Assembly (NCBI GenBank): GCA_945869845.1
Contig: CAMBRG010000026.1
Location: forward strand, 1 to 32,961
Reading direction: 5' to 3'
Source: Opitutus sp. GAS368
GTDB lineage: Bacteria; Verrucomicrobiota; Verrucomicrobiia; Opitutales; Opitutaceae
DNA: 32,961 bases
Below are positions 9,101 to 16,163 of the stretch, in pieces. Under the pieces are notes generated by a model that saw only the letters and a list, made by a program, of their open reading frames with translations, searched no databases and was not told the origin of the DNA. The position numbers and the translations under genes were made by a program. Positions within the stretch are counted from its first letter, which is position 1, and each line of letters starts with the position of its first letter.

Positions 9101-9858
9101 TCAGCGCGTCGGTCACCAAGACCGAGGCGATCAACACGGCGGTGGGCTCCGCGGTCGACGACTACATCGCGGCGCGTCTGCCGATCTGGACCACCCTCGA
9201 GGACCCGCGCTTCACCCGGACCACGCAGACCATCAACGGCGTGACCACGGCGATTACGCCCAACAATTTGCCCGTCGGGCCCACCGGCAATCTGCTCTGG
9301 TGGAATATCCTCGGCACCCCGTTCAGCACGGTGGCCGGTTACAACGCGACCAACTCGGCTGCGACGAACTTCGCGTCGAACGTCGATGCGCCGATGGCCG
9401 TCTTCCGCGCTTTGATCGGACGTCCCCGTCCCCAAGTCCGCAAATACTCCACCAAGTTTAACACCAAACTCAATCTGGCGAGTATCTCGGACCACAGAAT
9501 CCTGAAGTCCATGAGCGTGGGCGGCTCGTTGCGCTGGAGCGACCAGGGGTCCATCGGCTTCTACGGCCTTGGTTATGATCCCGCCAAAGACCTCACCCTC
9601 CCGGCGAACCGGATCCTGCAACTGGATCCAAACCGGCCGATCTACTCGCCGTCCGAAACGTATGTGGACCTCTTCGTCAGCTACCGGACCAAGCTGTTCG
9701 GCGACCGAATCCGGGCGAACTTCCAACTCAACGTGAAGAACGTGCAAGAGAGCGGCGGCAGGTTGCAGGCAACCGGGGCATTTTTTGACGGCAGGGCTTC
9801 GACTTACCGCATCGTCGATCCACGACAGTTCATTCTGTCCGCCTCGTTCGATCTCTAA
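6190..9858 (+). CDS. TonB-dependent receptor with N-terminal EF-hand loop
   Basis: The 1222-residue outer-membrane receptor has a signal peptide (basic RR at 9-10, hydrophobic core, likely cleavage after A31, ARA/QV). Before the receptor proper there is a canonical EF-hand loop DVNRNGRLDPEE (residues 48-59: D at 1, N at 3, N at 5, G at 6, L at 8, E at 12), so one calcium site is placed in the periplasmic N-terminal extension. The TonB box region ETLVLSPFEVV follows, then the plug (GTRMNSKIEDLGQSITVMT; NRVRGIGNAN; MDSLELSRGPNA) and a long barrel ending in FILSASFDL. There is no carboxypeptidase-like domain and no SusD neighbour. The leader (cctcccaacccatcATG) lacks a Shine-Dalgarno. It follows the sugar cluster by 258 bp on the same strand, so it may import the glycan used by that cluster. 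The substrate is unknown. A strong terminator follows. Confidence 0.93.
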   Translation: MNLPQTTKRRLLRLIGVPVCLITLLAPCARAQVAPVATTDAGVLAKNDVNRNGRLDPEELAAMDAAQKSSTPVPELARRPAAEETLVLSPFEVVSENKGYFSANSMSGTRMNSKIEDLGQSITVMTKEQMVDFAMLDINDVFDYMASTEGTGSYSQFDTDRTGAVVDQVSLNPNNANRVRGIGNANIAFNNIATTGRVPVDPLWMDSLELSRGPNANIFGLGNASGTVNQVPATANLTRDFSRVELRGDSYDGWRVSLDVNRRIMKNKLSVRASYANQHTGFIRKPAGEDARRLSFQVKFQPFKNTTLSASWYGYKNAAVRPNFTTPRDHFTDWRKAGRPGWNPVTGLITLGNGQVYGSGNVLGSTTPYTVAPTNFITGGPENRSIFQIGAPGQTPYWAMTRYTNATATNGTAVFATTDPFAASQTGIGLLTTGASETYTATQQPLYNSVARPISDRSIYDWNRINLAGNSKAWDDVDTYLAQLDQFILNTPKHTLAAQVTFLREDAKRLENQPMGPASVNSNVGQLQVDVNQVNLDGSPNPYFGRPYLRSNEPFLRDRPWLWETTRAQGVYRLDFSQDRGWSRWLGTQQILGYYEYKDQQNRQYTYRHSALGLDKAWQQKYAALNTPLGNRTQQSIPDPRYPIAPGNYARVNEQYYVGNTVGGGIEYAPSFFPEGVSVPYVWGPASGAMIRDVSAIGFTPSPDAGGGGASVQTIIKTKGGVLQSTFLEGKLVATFGLREDAVFDHNAPLATLTRDLRAYDFAASDKWLPGWRQAKGKTESLSLVARPFRDLGFLKTAVNGGNGISRFMAEAVSSLSLTYNTSDNFIAQGPAFDLFLKPLPNQTGTSKDMGLWMTMLDGKLSVRYNRFNTKQLNLRNGDITTMAQRVLRYEGLVATDAWNLRTQTTAWLNGLGTGGVATNEQIAAAIKMPVAQYNGLQAIVANNTYAAVMDAASKGDELEINFNPTKNWTVSASVTKTEAINTAVGSAVDDYIAARLPIWTTLEDPRFTRTTQTINGVTTAITPNNLPVGPTGNLLWWNILGTPFSTVAGYNATNSAATNFASNVDAPMAVFRALIGRPRPQVRKYSTKFNTKLNLASISDHRILKSMSVGGSLRWSDQGSIGFYGLGYDPAKDLTLPANRILQLDPNRPIYSPSETYVDLFVSYRTKLFGDRIRANFQLNVKNVQESGGRLQATGAFFDGRASTYRIVDPRQFILSASFDL

Positions 9859-9908
9859 CCGTCGTCCGGCGCCCGGCTCAACCGGCCGTTGCGCATTTGG
9901 CCGGGACT

Positions 9909-9943
9909 TCGCCGTCACTCGCAAGAGCGACGGCGATTTTTTT
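9909..9943 (+). terminator. Rho-independent terminator of the EF-hand TBDR
   Basis: Stem TCGCCGTC/GACGGCGA (9909-9916 with 9929-9936), continued after one mismatch by CTC/GAG around a GCAA tetraloop, and followed at once by seven T. It begins 51 bp after the stop. This is the clearest intrinsic terminator in the window. Confidence 0.9.
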
Positions 9944-10028
9944 GCCCCATGGTATCAAGCCCGTCCGCTCCTGCCGCCCTCGGCCCGCCGCGGGGGCGGC
10001 TGGCTTGGGGTTATACCAGCGCCGTTTA

Positions 10029-10133
10029 GTTTTTAGACTTTCCGTCGTAGGCAGCCTGCTTGCAGGCGCTCGGTGCGTGCGCCAGCGGACGGCCGACAAA
10101 AGTCCAAATCTTATGAGACGTTGGTCTAAAAAC
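10029..10133. repeat. Imperfect palindromic (MITE/REP-like) element
   Basis: The outer 10-bp inverted repeat is perfect: gtttttagac (10029-10038) pairs with gtctaaaaac (10124-10133). Just inside, gactttccgtcg (10036-10047) partly matches the complement of cgacaaaagtc. The centre holds the tight hairpin GCCTGC-TT-GCAGGC. With no coding sense, this looks like a folded, non-autonomous repeat of about 105 bp. Other genomic copies would be needed to define its ends. Confidence 0.55.
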
Positions 10134-10140
10134 GCAGTTG

Positions 10141-10281
10141 AACCACGGATAGACCCGAATGGACCCGGATACCAAACCGCTGGGAGCAGCGAAGGACTCA
10201 TTGTAGGGCCTCACCTTGCGTGAGGCCGTTTCTCCGGCTTTATCCGGATTAATTCGTGTCCATTCGTGTCCATTCGCGGTT
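10141..10281. repeat. Palindromic element with 30-bp inverted arms and central hairpin
   Basis: The left arm (10141-10170, starting aaccacggat) and the right arm (10252-10281, ending cgcggtt) are inverted copies matching at 24 of 30 positions. The right arm itself holds a repeated attcgtgtcc unit. In the middle is a perfect hairpin GGCCTCAC-cttgc-GTGAGGCC (10207-10227). There is no T-run and no coding sense. Such 'ccacgaatggacacgaatt'-type sequences recur in intergenic regions of Verrucomicrobia and Planctomycetes (recalled, not searched). Together with the element before it, this fills the 548-bp gene-free gap 9859-10406. Confidence 0.65.
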
Positions 10282-10406
10282 AAAAACTTGGAGGGTTGGG
10301 CTGCGGCGGATTCAAGGTTGAGGTCGTCTCGGCCGGCGGCTCGCCGGTGGCCAAAATTGCGGTGCAAGAAATTGACGAACCCGGAAAGGGCCGTTTGCTA
10401 CCGGAG

Positions 10407-10982
10407 ATGCCCTCGACCTCTTATCTCAAAGCCGGTGTATCGATCACCTGCGCAGCGGCGTTTTTCGGCGGGATGTGGTCGCTGCGGGCGGAGTCGGTTC
10501 CGGCGGCCCCAGCCCCGGCACCTGCAGCGGAGTTCGCGGTGATCACCCAACCCGAAATGGAGGACGGCTACTTGAAGATCGGTTTCGACCGACTGGCGGG
10601 GTTCAAGTTTGTCCCGCCTGAATTTGATCCGGCGGCCAACCCCAACGTGACCCCGCCGACGGGTAACGAGCAGATCCCGGACATCGTGAAGGGTTGGAAC
10701 GGGAAGAAGGCCGTGGTCACGGGCTTCATGCTGCCGACCAAATTGGAAAAGGGAAAATGCACCGAGTTTTTGCTGATGATCAGCCAGATGGCCTGCTGCT
10801 TCGGTGCGACGCCCAACATCAATGATTGGATCGTGGTGCGGATTCCGCAGGGCGTGCCGGTGATGATGGATGTGCCGGTATCGTTCTACGGTGTGCTCAA
10901 GGTCGGCGCGACGTTTGAGAACGGCTACCTCACCGGCATCTACGAACTCGAAGGCGAGCGGATGGGCGAAGTAAAAGGCTGA
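10407..10982 (+). CDS. DUF3299 family secreted protein
   Basis: The 191-residue protein has a signal-like N-terminus (SYLKAGVSITCAAAFFGGMWSLRAES, likely cleavage near the RAES/VPAAP region), then a Pro/Ala-rich linker and a compact domain of about 140 residues. That domain carries features of the DUF3299 family (GKKAVVTGFMLPTKLEKGKCTEFLL, MACCFGATPNINDWIVV, FYGVLKVGATFENGYLTGIYEL). The MACCFG double cysteine is conserved in appearance and might bind metal or form disulfides. The function of the family is unknown. I chose the ATG at 10407 because it places the signal peptide at the N-terminus; an in-frame TTG at 10296 would add 37 residues unlike any signal and lies beside the repeat. Its stop is only 5 bp from the stop of the convergent ACT-domain gene. 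Confidence 0.8.
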   Translation: MPSTSYLKAGVSITCAAAFFGGMWSLRAESVPAAPAPAPAAEFAVITQPEMEDGYLKIGFDRLAGFKFVPPEFDPAANPNVTPPTGNEQIPDIVKGWNGKKAVVTGFMLPTKLEKGKCTEFLLMISQMACCFGATPNINDWIVVRIPQGVPVMMDVPVSFYGVLKVGATFENGYLTGIYELEGERMGEVKG

Positions 10983-10987
10983 GCGAT

Positions 10988-11443
10988 TCAGCGCGAGATA
11001 TCGCGCTGGGTGAGAATCTTGAAGCCGCGGTTGCCGAGGGCCTGACTGGCGGTGTCGGCGTCTTCGCAGCTGATCGCGAGGGCGGAGCGGCCCTCGGGGC
11101 GTTTGATGAAACTGTAAACGTAGTGAATGTTGATCTCGGCTTCGAGCAGGGCGGATAGCACGCCCTTCAGTTCGGATTCGTCACCGATTTCGACGGCGAG
11201 GATCGCGCACTCGGTGTAAGGAAAATCGTTGTTCACCATCAGTTCGCGGGCCTTCGAAGGATCGTCGACGACCAACCGCACGATCGTGCTGTCGGTAGAA
11301 TCGAGCATGGTGATGGCCATAACGTGGACCTCGTTACCCTTCAGGACGGCGGTGAGTTCGTGCAGGCGACCGACGCGGTTCTCGACGAAGACGGAGAACT
11401 GGTGCACGGGATCGGTGGCGGCGAGGATGCTGGAATCGGCCAT
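10988..11443 (-). CDS. ACT-domain protein (tandem ACT-like regulatory domains)
   Basis: The 151-residue cytoplasmic protein appears to be two ACT folds in tandem. The first begins around residue 14 (HQFSVFVENRVGRLHELTAVL, the usual amino-acid-binding VxNxxGxL pattern) and the second around residue 80 (AILAVEIGDESELKGVLSALLEAEINIHYVYSF). There is no catalytic domain. Stand-alone ACT proteins of this kind sense amino acids or partner with other enzymes; the ligand is not evident. The ATG at 11443 is chosen because it starts just before the first ACT motif; a TTG 51 bp upstream would add 17 unconserved residues. It is divergent from the CDF transporter, with a 96-bp gap. Its last codons include a perfect hairpin CAGCGCGA-gata-TCGCGCTG (10989-11008) at the junction with the convergent DUF3299 gene. 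Confidence 0.8.
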   Translation of the reverse strand: MADSSILAATDPVHQFSVFVENRVGRLHELTAVLKGNEVHVMAITMLDSTDSTIVRLVVDDPSKARELMVNNDFPYTECAILAVEIGDESELKGVLSALLEAEINIHYVYSFIKRPEGRSALAISCEDADTASQALGNRGFKILTQRDISR

Positions 11444-11539
11444 GGTGACGGTGGGAAAACGCCGGAAATTGAGGCCGGTCTGGGGAGTGGTCAACTCGCG
11501 CGTTGAGATCGCGGGCTGCTCTGCAATCGTGCTGGGGCG

Positions 11540-12448
11540 ATGTCCTCAGTTTTACCCCCGCACCATGCCGTCACCCAGCGCCGCGCCCGCGCGAGCGCGG
11601 CGTTGGTGCTGCGCGGGATCGCGCTGAATGCGACGCTCGCGGCGGTGAAGTTTGCCGGCGGGGTTTTTGGCCACACCTATGCGTTGATCGCGGACGGTGC
11701 CGAGTCGTTGATCGACATCCTTTCGTCGCTGTTGGTGTGGGCGGGGTTTCGCGTGGCGGCGCGGCCGCCGGATGCGAATCACCCGTTTGGCCACGGCAAA
11801 GCCGAACCCTTGGCGGCGCTCGCGGTGGCGGTGTTCATTTTTGCGATCGCGGGCTGGATCGGTTGGAGCGCGATCCGGGAAATTTTGACGCCGCACCAAG
11901 GGCCGCATTGGGCGACCTTGCCCTTGCTGGCAGGCGTGGTGGCGGTGAAGCTTTGGTTCTCGCGCAGGCTGGCCCGGGCGAGTGAGGAGGCGGGCAGCAC
12001 GGGACTCCAAGTCGAGGCGCTCCATCATTATTCGGATGCGGTTACCTCGGCGGCGGCGTTTGTCGGGATCGGGATCGCCGTGTGGGGCGGGCCGGGTTAT
12101 GAGACGGCGGATGATTGGGCGGCGCTGTTGGCGTGCGCGGTGATTTTGTTCAACGGCGTCCTGATGTTTAACCGGGCGCTGGCGGATGTGATGGACACGG
12201 CGGTGTCGCCGGCGTTCGAGAGCGAGGTGCGGACCGTGGCTCTCGCGGTGCCGGGCGTCGCTGCGCTCGATAAATGCCGGGTGCGCAAAAGCGGGCTGAG
12301 CCATCTCGTCGATATCCAGGTACGGGTGGACGGTGAACTCTCGGTGCGGGCCGGACACGACATCGCCCACGCGGTAAAAGATGCGCTGCTCGCCTCGGCG
12401 CCGCACGCGATCAGCGATGTGTCCGTCCACATCGAGCCCGTTAAGTGA
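11540..12448 (+). CDS. Cation diffusion facilitator (CDF) family metal transporter
   Basis: The 302-residue inner-membrane protein has about six hydrophobic segments and a cytoplasmic C-terminal domain (from about residue 215). It has the CDF signature ALIADGAESLIDILSSL (D52; E55 and D59 at the transport site on helix 2), HPFGHGKAEPLAAL at the loop after helix 2, and EALHHYSDAVTSAA (H162, D166) on helix 5. CDF proteins export divalent cations (Zn, Fe, Mn, Co, Ni, Cd) using proton antiport. The helix-2 residue is E instead of the D or H of FieF or ZitB, which is common in one CDF branch, so the metal is not predicted. It is a single gene, divergent from the ACT-domain protein. Confidence 0.92.
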   Translation: MSSVLPPHHAVTQRRARASAALVLRGIALNATLAAVKFAGGVFGHTYALIADGAESLIDILSSLLVWAGFRVAARPPDANHPFGHGKAEPLAALAVAVFIFAIAGWIGWSAIREILTPHQGPHWATLPLLAGVVAVKLWFSRRLARASEEAGSTGLQVEALHHYSDAVTSAAAFVGIGIAVWGGPGYETADDWAALLACAVILFNGVLMFNRALADVMDTAVSPAFESEVRTVALAVPGVAALDKCRVRKSGLSHLVDIQVRVDGELSVRAGHDIAHAVKDALLASAPHAISDVSVHIEPVK

Positions 12449-12552
12449 ACGGCGGGAAACGGTCGCGGGACGGTTTAAATCAGGGGTGGAAATTTCTAAG
12501 AGCCGGCCCTTTACTCGCCCGCTTCGCCGGTTGTTTTCTTCCTCTTTCCCCG

Positions 12553-12666
12553 ATGAACCCGTTATTTTCTTGGCCCCCGATCGCCGACGAATCTCGCGGC
12601 AAGCAGGGCGGCACGGTGAGCGCCAAGGGCCGCAGCTTCCAACTGGAGATTTCGAAGAAGCTCTAG
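12553..12666 (+). CDS. Possible 37-residue small protein
   Basis: A short frame MNPLFSWPPIADESRGKQGG... ending EISKKL lies alone in the 314-bp gap between the CDF gene and the second TBDR. Its leader (cttcctctttccccgATGAAC) has the same pyrimidine-rich, Shine-Dalgarno-free form and ATGAAC start as several larger genes here, and its second half is Lys-rich and reads like real protein. No family is recognised, and it could also be a remnant. The rest of the gap shows nothing else firm. Confidence 0.35.
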   Translation: MNPLFSWPPIADESRGKQGGTVSAKGRSFQLEISKKL

Positions 12667-12762
12667 CCGGTCCGCAATCGCGGCGCTCGCCCCCGGTTGC
12701 CTTTCTTCGATTTAATCCCTTATTTTTTCAAACCTGACCTGCCAACAACCCGAACGACCCCT

Positions 12763-15700
12763 ATGAACCCACTGCCTGAACTGCGCCGCTGCGTCGCGCT
12801 CACCCTCGCGCTTGCGATCTCCGCCTATGCCCAAGTTGCCCCTGCGCCGGCCCCAACCGAGGAGAAAGTGACCCTAGAGGCCTTCACTGTCACCGGCTCC
12901 AATATCAAGCGATTGGACGTTGAGAAAGTCCTCCCGGTCACCGTCCTCGCGGCGGCCGACCTCGAAATCCGCGACGCGTCGCAGCCCTCCGAGTTGCTCA
13001 CGGCGTTGCCTCAAGTCACCGGCCTTCCGGGCAACGAGACCGCCACGCTCGGTGCCACCGCGCGCGGCGACAACGCCAGCGTCTCGCTCCGCGGCATCGC
13101 CTCGGGCAACACCCTGCTCCTGCTCAATGGTCGCCGCCTCGTGCCGCACCCGATCAGCCAAAACGAGGCCAGCGTCCCCACGCTCTCGACCAATGTGAAC
13201 ACTCTGCCGAACCGCGGCCTCGAGCGCGTGGAAATCCTCCGCGACGGCGCGTCGTCCATCTACGGCACCGATGCCGTCGCGGGCGTCGTGAACTACGTCA
13301 CCGCAAAAAATTTCCGCGGCACCGAGCTCTCGCTCCGCTACGGCGAGACGCGCTACGGCGACGGCGGCGAATACCGCGCCACGCTCACCCACGGTCTCAA
13401 CTTCGCCAAAGGAAAGGGCCGCGCGATGATCACCGCCGACTTCTACAGCCGCGAGGCGATGTATGCCCGCGACCGCGCATTCTCCGCCGAATCCGATCTC
13501 AGTTATCGCGCGCCGGCACCGTGGAACGTCTCGACCAACACGACTTTTAATCTTCGCTCCGCCACGACCCAGTTCGGTAACTACCTGCTCGGTAGCGTGA
13601 CGGGCACCGATGCGTTTGGCCAAGTCTCGACCTTTGCCGGCGCGCGTCCGGCCGGTGTGCCCGCGACGCTCGCGGCGGCCAGCGGGGCGTTTTTCCTCGT
13701 GCCCAACGGTTCCGGCGGAGCCGCCTTCGCCACCGCCACCCCGAGCCGCGCCGGGGTCACGCAAACCTACTATTGGAACAATAATGAATATCGCGTGATT
13801 CAGCCTGAGTCCAACCGCACCAATGTTTTCGCAAGCGGTGAATTCGACATTAACGACCGCATCACCGCCTTTGCCGATGCCAGCCTCTATCAGGCGCAAT
13901 CCGTCACTTACCGGGAGTCCGATGGCATCACGCAGAGCACGGACGGTTTCATCATCGTGCCCGCAACGAATCCCTACAATCCGTTCGGCACCCGCTTCTG
14001 GTCTCTGACCGGAGCCCCCAATGCCGACGGCTCCGCCCGCCTCACGGGCACGCCCTCGGCGGTTTCGATCACGAACAAACGTCTCTCCGATCTCGCGACC
14101 CGCACCGACTTCGTTGATACCTCCGTTTACCGGGGGCTCGCCGGTCTGCGCGGCAAGCTCAGCGGCTCTTGGTCTTGGGAAGCCGCGCTCCTCTACTCGG
14201 TCGGCCGGGTGATCGAGAATGAAGCCGGACCGAGCCGGAAGACGAAGTTGATCCAGGCCATCAACCAGACTGATCCGGCCCGCGCCTTCAATCCCTTCAC
14301 CCGCACCTTTGCGGTGCAGAACGGCACGCTGGTGGCCACCGGTGATTTCAAAAATCCCGACAGTGTGACCTCCACCTTCCGCTCGGAATTCATCCGCAAC
14401 GGCATCACCAAGCTCGGCAGCGGCGATGTGCGCGCCTCGGGCGACGTGCTCTCGATTTGGGGCGGAAACACGATCGGCGCGGCCGTCGGCGGTGAGTTCC
14501 GCTACGAGGCTTATAGCGATTATCGTCCTCCCTTCGCCGGTTTGAATCCGGCCTACTCCGGCCTCAATCCGCTCAGCAACGATTTCTTGGGCTTCTCGCC
14601 CAATTCCGATACCCACGGCAAACGTAATGTCGCCGCCGCCTACGTTGAGACCGTGGTCCCGCTCGTCGGCAATAAATTCACCCTCCCGCTCGTGCAGTCG
14701 CTCGAGCTGACGGCGTCCGCCCGTTACGAGAGTTACACCGACTTCGGCGACACCACGAAGCCGAAATATGGCGTCAACTGGCGTCCCACTTCGTGGATCA
14801 TGGCCCGTGCTTCTTACAACGAGGGCTTCCGCGCGCCGAATCTCGCGCAGCTCTTTACCGGCACCCTCATCCGCACCGTTACCGGCAGCTCCGATGCTTA
14901 CCGCAGCGCGGTGACGGCACTCCCGACCGATGGGCCGTCAAATCGCCGCAGCATTTCATCCGGCAATCTTTCGCTCAGTCCCGAAACCGCCAAGGGCAAG
15001 TCCGGTGGCGTGGTCGTCGACGTTCCGTTCATCAAAGGCCTCTCCGTTTCGGTGGATTACTGGGAGATCGCCCAACAGAGCGTGATTGCCGCTCCGACGG
15101 CGGCCGAGTCCGTGGCAGACGATCTGGCTGCCTTACAGTTCGCGACGCAGACCGCGCTCGCGGCGGGTCAAGCGATCGGCGCGATTGATTTGGGTTCTGG
15201 CACGGCCAACTATCGCGGTGTTCCGTCGGTGGTCCGGTTGCCCGTCACGCAAGCCGACCGCGATTTCTTTGCGGCTTACAACGCCCGCCAAGTCCCCGGC
15301 AACCAACGTGCCGCGGTCGGTGCGATCGATGTGTTGCGCGCCACCTATTTCAACCGCGCCCAACAGTTCGTGAACGGCTTCGATTTCGATGTGAACTATC
15401 GCCTGCCCAAAATGGCGATCGGTAACTTCACCTTCAACACCACCTGGACCAAGCTGAACGCATTCTACTCCTACGCGGCGGCCGGCGCGCGTCGCACGGA
15501 GCTAAAAAATTCGAACGCAGCATCGGTGGGCGGCGGCACGCCCGAGTGGCGCGGCGTCGCGACGCTCAGTTGGCGCCTCAAGCAGTGGGGCGCAGGCATC
15601 GGCTACTACTACACCGGCAGCTACACCGATGCCGGCGCCACGACCACCCAAGCGACCTACGAGGCGCTCGGCGCGCCCGGCTACATCACGCCGATTTTCA

Positions 15701-15942
15701 ATAACGGCGCGGTGTCCTACCGCTACACGGTGCATGATTCGAAGTCCTACAATGTTTTCGCCACCTACCGGGTGTCGGCCGCGAACCGCTACTTGAACAA
15801 TACGAGCATTCGTCTCGGCGTGAACAACGTCTTCGACGCGATCCCGCCGCTGTCCAGCGATTCGCGCGGCTACGATCCGTCGATCTACAACACGATGGCC
15901 CGCGGTCTCACGTGGTCGCTGCAGCTCACGAAGAAATTCTGA
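12763..15942 (+). CDS. TonB-dependent receptor (FecA/CirA-like plug, no N-terminal extension)
   Basis: The 1059-residue outer-membrane receptor has a signal peptide with likely cleavage after A23 (AYA/QV), a short Pro/Ala linker, the TonB-box region VTLEAFTVTGSN (36-47), and a plug domain with LPVTVLAAADLEIRDASQPSELL, VSLRGIASGNTLLLLNGRRL and RVEILRDGASSIYGTDAVAGVVNYV. A long 22-strand-type barrel follows, with the usual receptor motif RASYNEGFRAPNLAQLF and a C-terminal aromatic end (LQLTKKF). The plug is the common form that opens on iron-complex, cobalamin and sugar receptors, so the substrate is open. The ATG at 12763 is chosen because it directly starts the signal peptide; the frame is open 66 bp further upstream from a TTG. 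The leader (aacgacccctATGAAC) has no Shine-Dalgarno. It stands alone, and a palindromic repeat begins 20 bp after the stop. Confidence 0.93.
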   Translation: MNPLPELRRCVALTLALAISAYAQVAPAPAPTEEKVTLEAFTVTGSNIKRLDVEKVLPVTVLAAADLEIRDASQPSELLTALPQVTGLPGNETATLGATARGDNASVSLRGIASGNTLLLLNGRRLVPHPISQNEASVPTLSTNVNTLPNRGLERVEILRDGASSIYGTDAVAGVVNYVTAKNFRGTELSLRYGETRYGDGGEYRATLTHGLNFAKGKGRAMITADFYSREAMYARDRAFSAESDLSYRAPAPWNVSTNTTFNLRSATTQFGNYLLGSVTGTDAFGQVSTFAGARPAGVPATLAAASGAFFLVPNGSGGAAFATATPSRAGVTQTYYWNNNEYRVIQPESNRTNVFASGEFDINDRITAFADASLYQAQSVTYRESDGITQSTDGFIIVPATNPYNPFGTRFWSLTGAPNADGSARLTGTPSAVSITNKRLSDLATRTDFVDTSVYRGLAGLRGKLSGSWSWEAALLYSVGRVIENEAGPSRKTKLIQAINQTDPARAFNPFTRTFAVQNGTLVATGDFKNPDSVTSTFRSEFIRNGITKLGSGDVRASGDVLSIWGGNTIGAAVGGEFRYEAYSDYRPPFAGLNPAYSGLNPLSNDFLGFSPNSDTHGKRNVAAAYVETVVPLVGNKFTLPLVQSLELTASARYESYTDFGDTTKPKYGVNWRPTSWIMARASYNEGFRAPNLAQLFTGTLIRTVTGSSDAYRSAVTALPTDGPSNRRSISSGNLSLSPETAKGKSGGVVVDVPFIKGLSVSVDYWEIAQQSVIAAPTAAESVADDLAALQFATQTALAAGQAIGAIDLGSGTANYRGVPSVVRLPVTQADRDFFAAYNARQVPGNQRAAVGAIDVLRATYFNRAQQFVNGFDFDVNYRLPKMAIGNFTFNTTWTKLNAFYSYAAAGARRTELKNSNAASVGGGTPEWRGVATLSWRLKQWGAGIGYYYTGSYTDAGATTTQATYEALGAPGYITPIFNNGAVSYRYTVHDSKSYNVFATYRVSAANRYLNNTSIRLGVNNVFDAIPPLSSDSRGYDPSIYNTMARGLTWSLQLTKKF

Positions 15943-15961
15943 GTACGAGAGTTTTGGGATT

Positions 15962-16047
15962 TGTCATTGCGAGTTGCCGCGCGGAGCGCGGCAACGCGGC
16001 AATCCAGCTGGATCGCCACGGCGCGCTTCGCGCTCCTCGCGATGACA
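15962..16047. repeat. 86-bp palindromic repeat with TGTCATTGCGAG ends, copy 1
   Basis: The ends are inverted repeats: TGTCATTGCGAG (15962-15973) against CTCGCGATGACA (16036-16047), 11 of 12 matching. Inside are three hairpins: TTGCCGCGC-GGA-GCGCGGCAA (perfect 9-bp stem), the near-palindrome GGCAATCCAGCTGGATCGCC, and GCGCG-CTT-CGCGC. The cattgcgag / atccagctggat design belongs to a broadly seen family of intergenic repeats. A related copy is at 27566 and a decayed one at 29056. It has no coding sense. Confidence 0.85.
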
Positions 16048-16163
16048 ATCGGGTTCGGGCTCGGCCCCACCGGCTTATACCGCCGGCAATCCATCTTCTG
16101 CCCGCGGCAGCGGCCGGGCTTTCCCGTTTACTCTGCTTGAGGGCGTGGACAGTTTGAAGGCTT

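Noticed and set aside
10296-10406. TTG start for the DUF3299 protein
   Set aside because: It adds 37 residues in front of the signal peptide and starts beside a repeat; ATG 10407 fits better.
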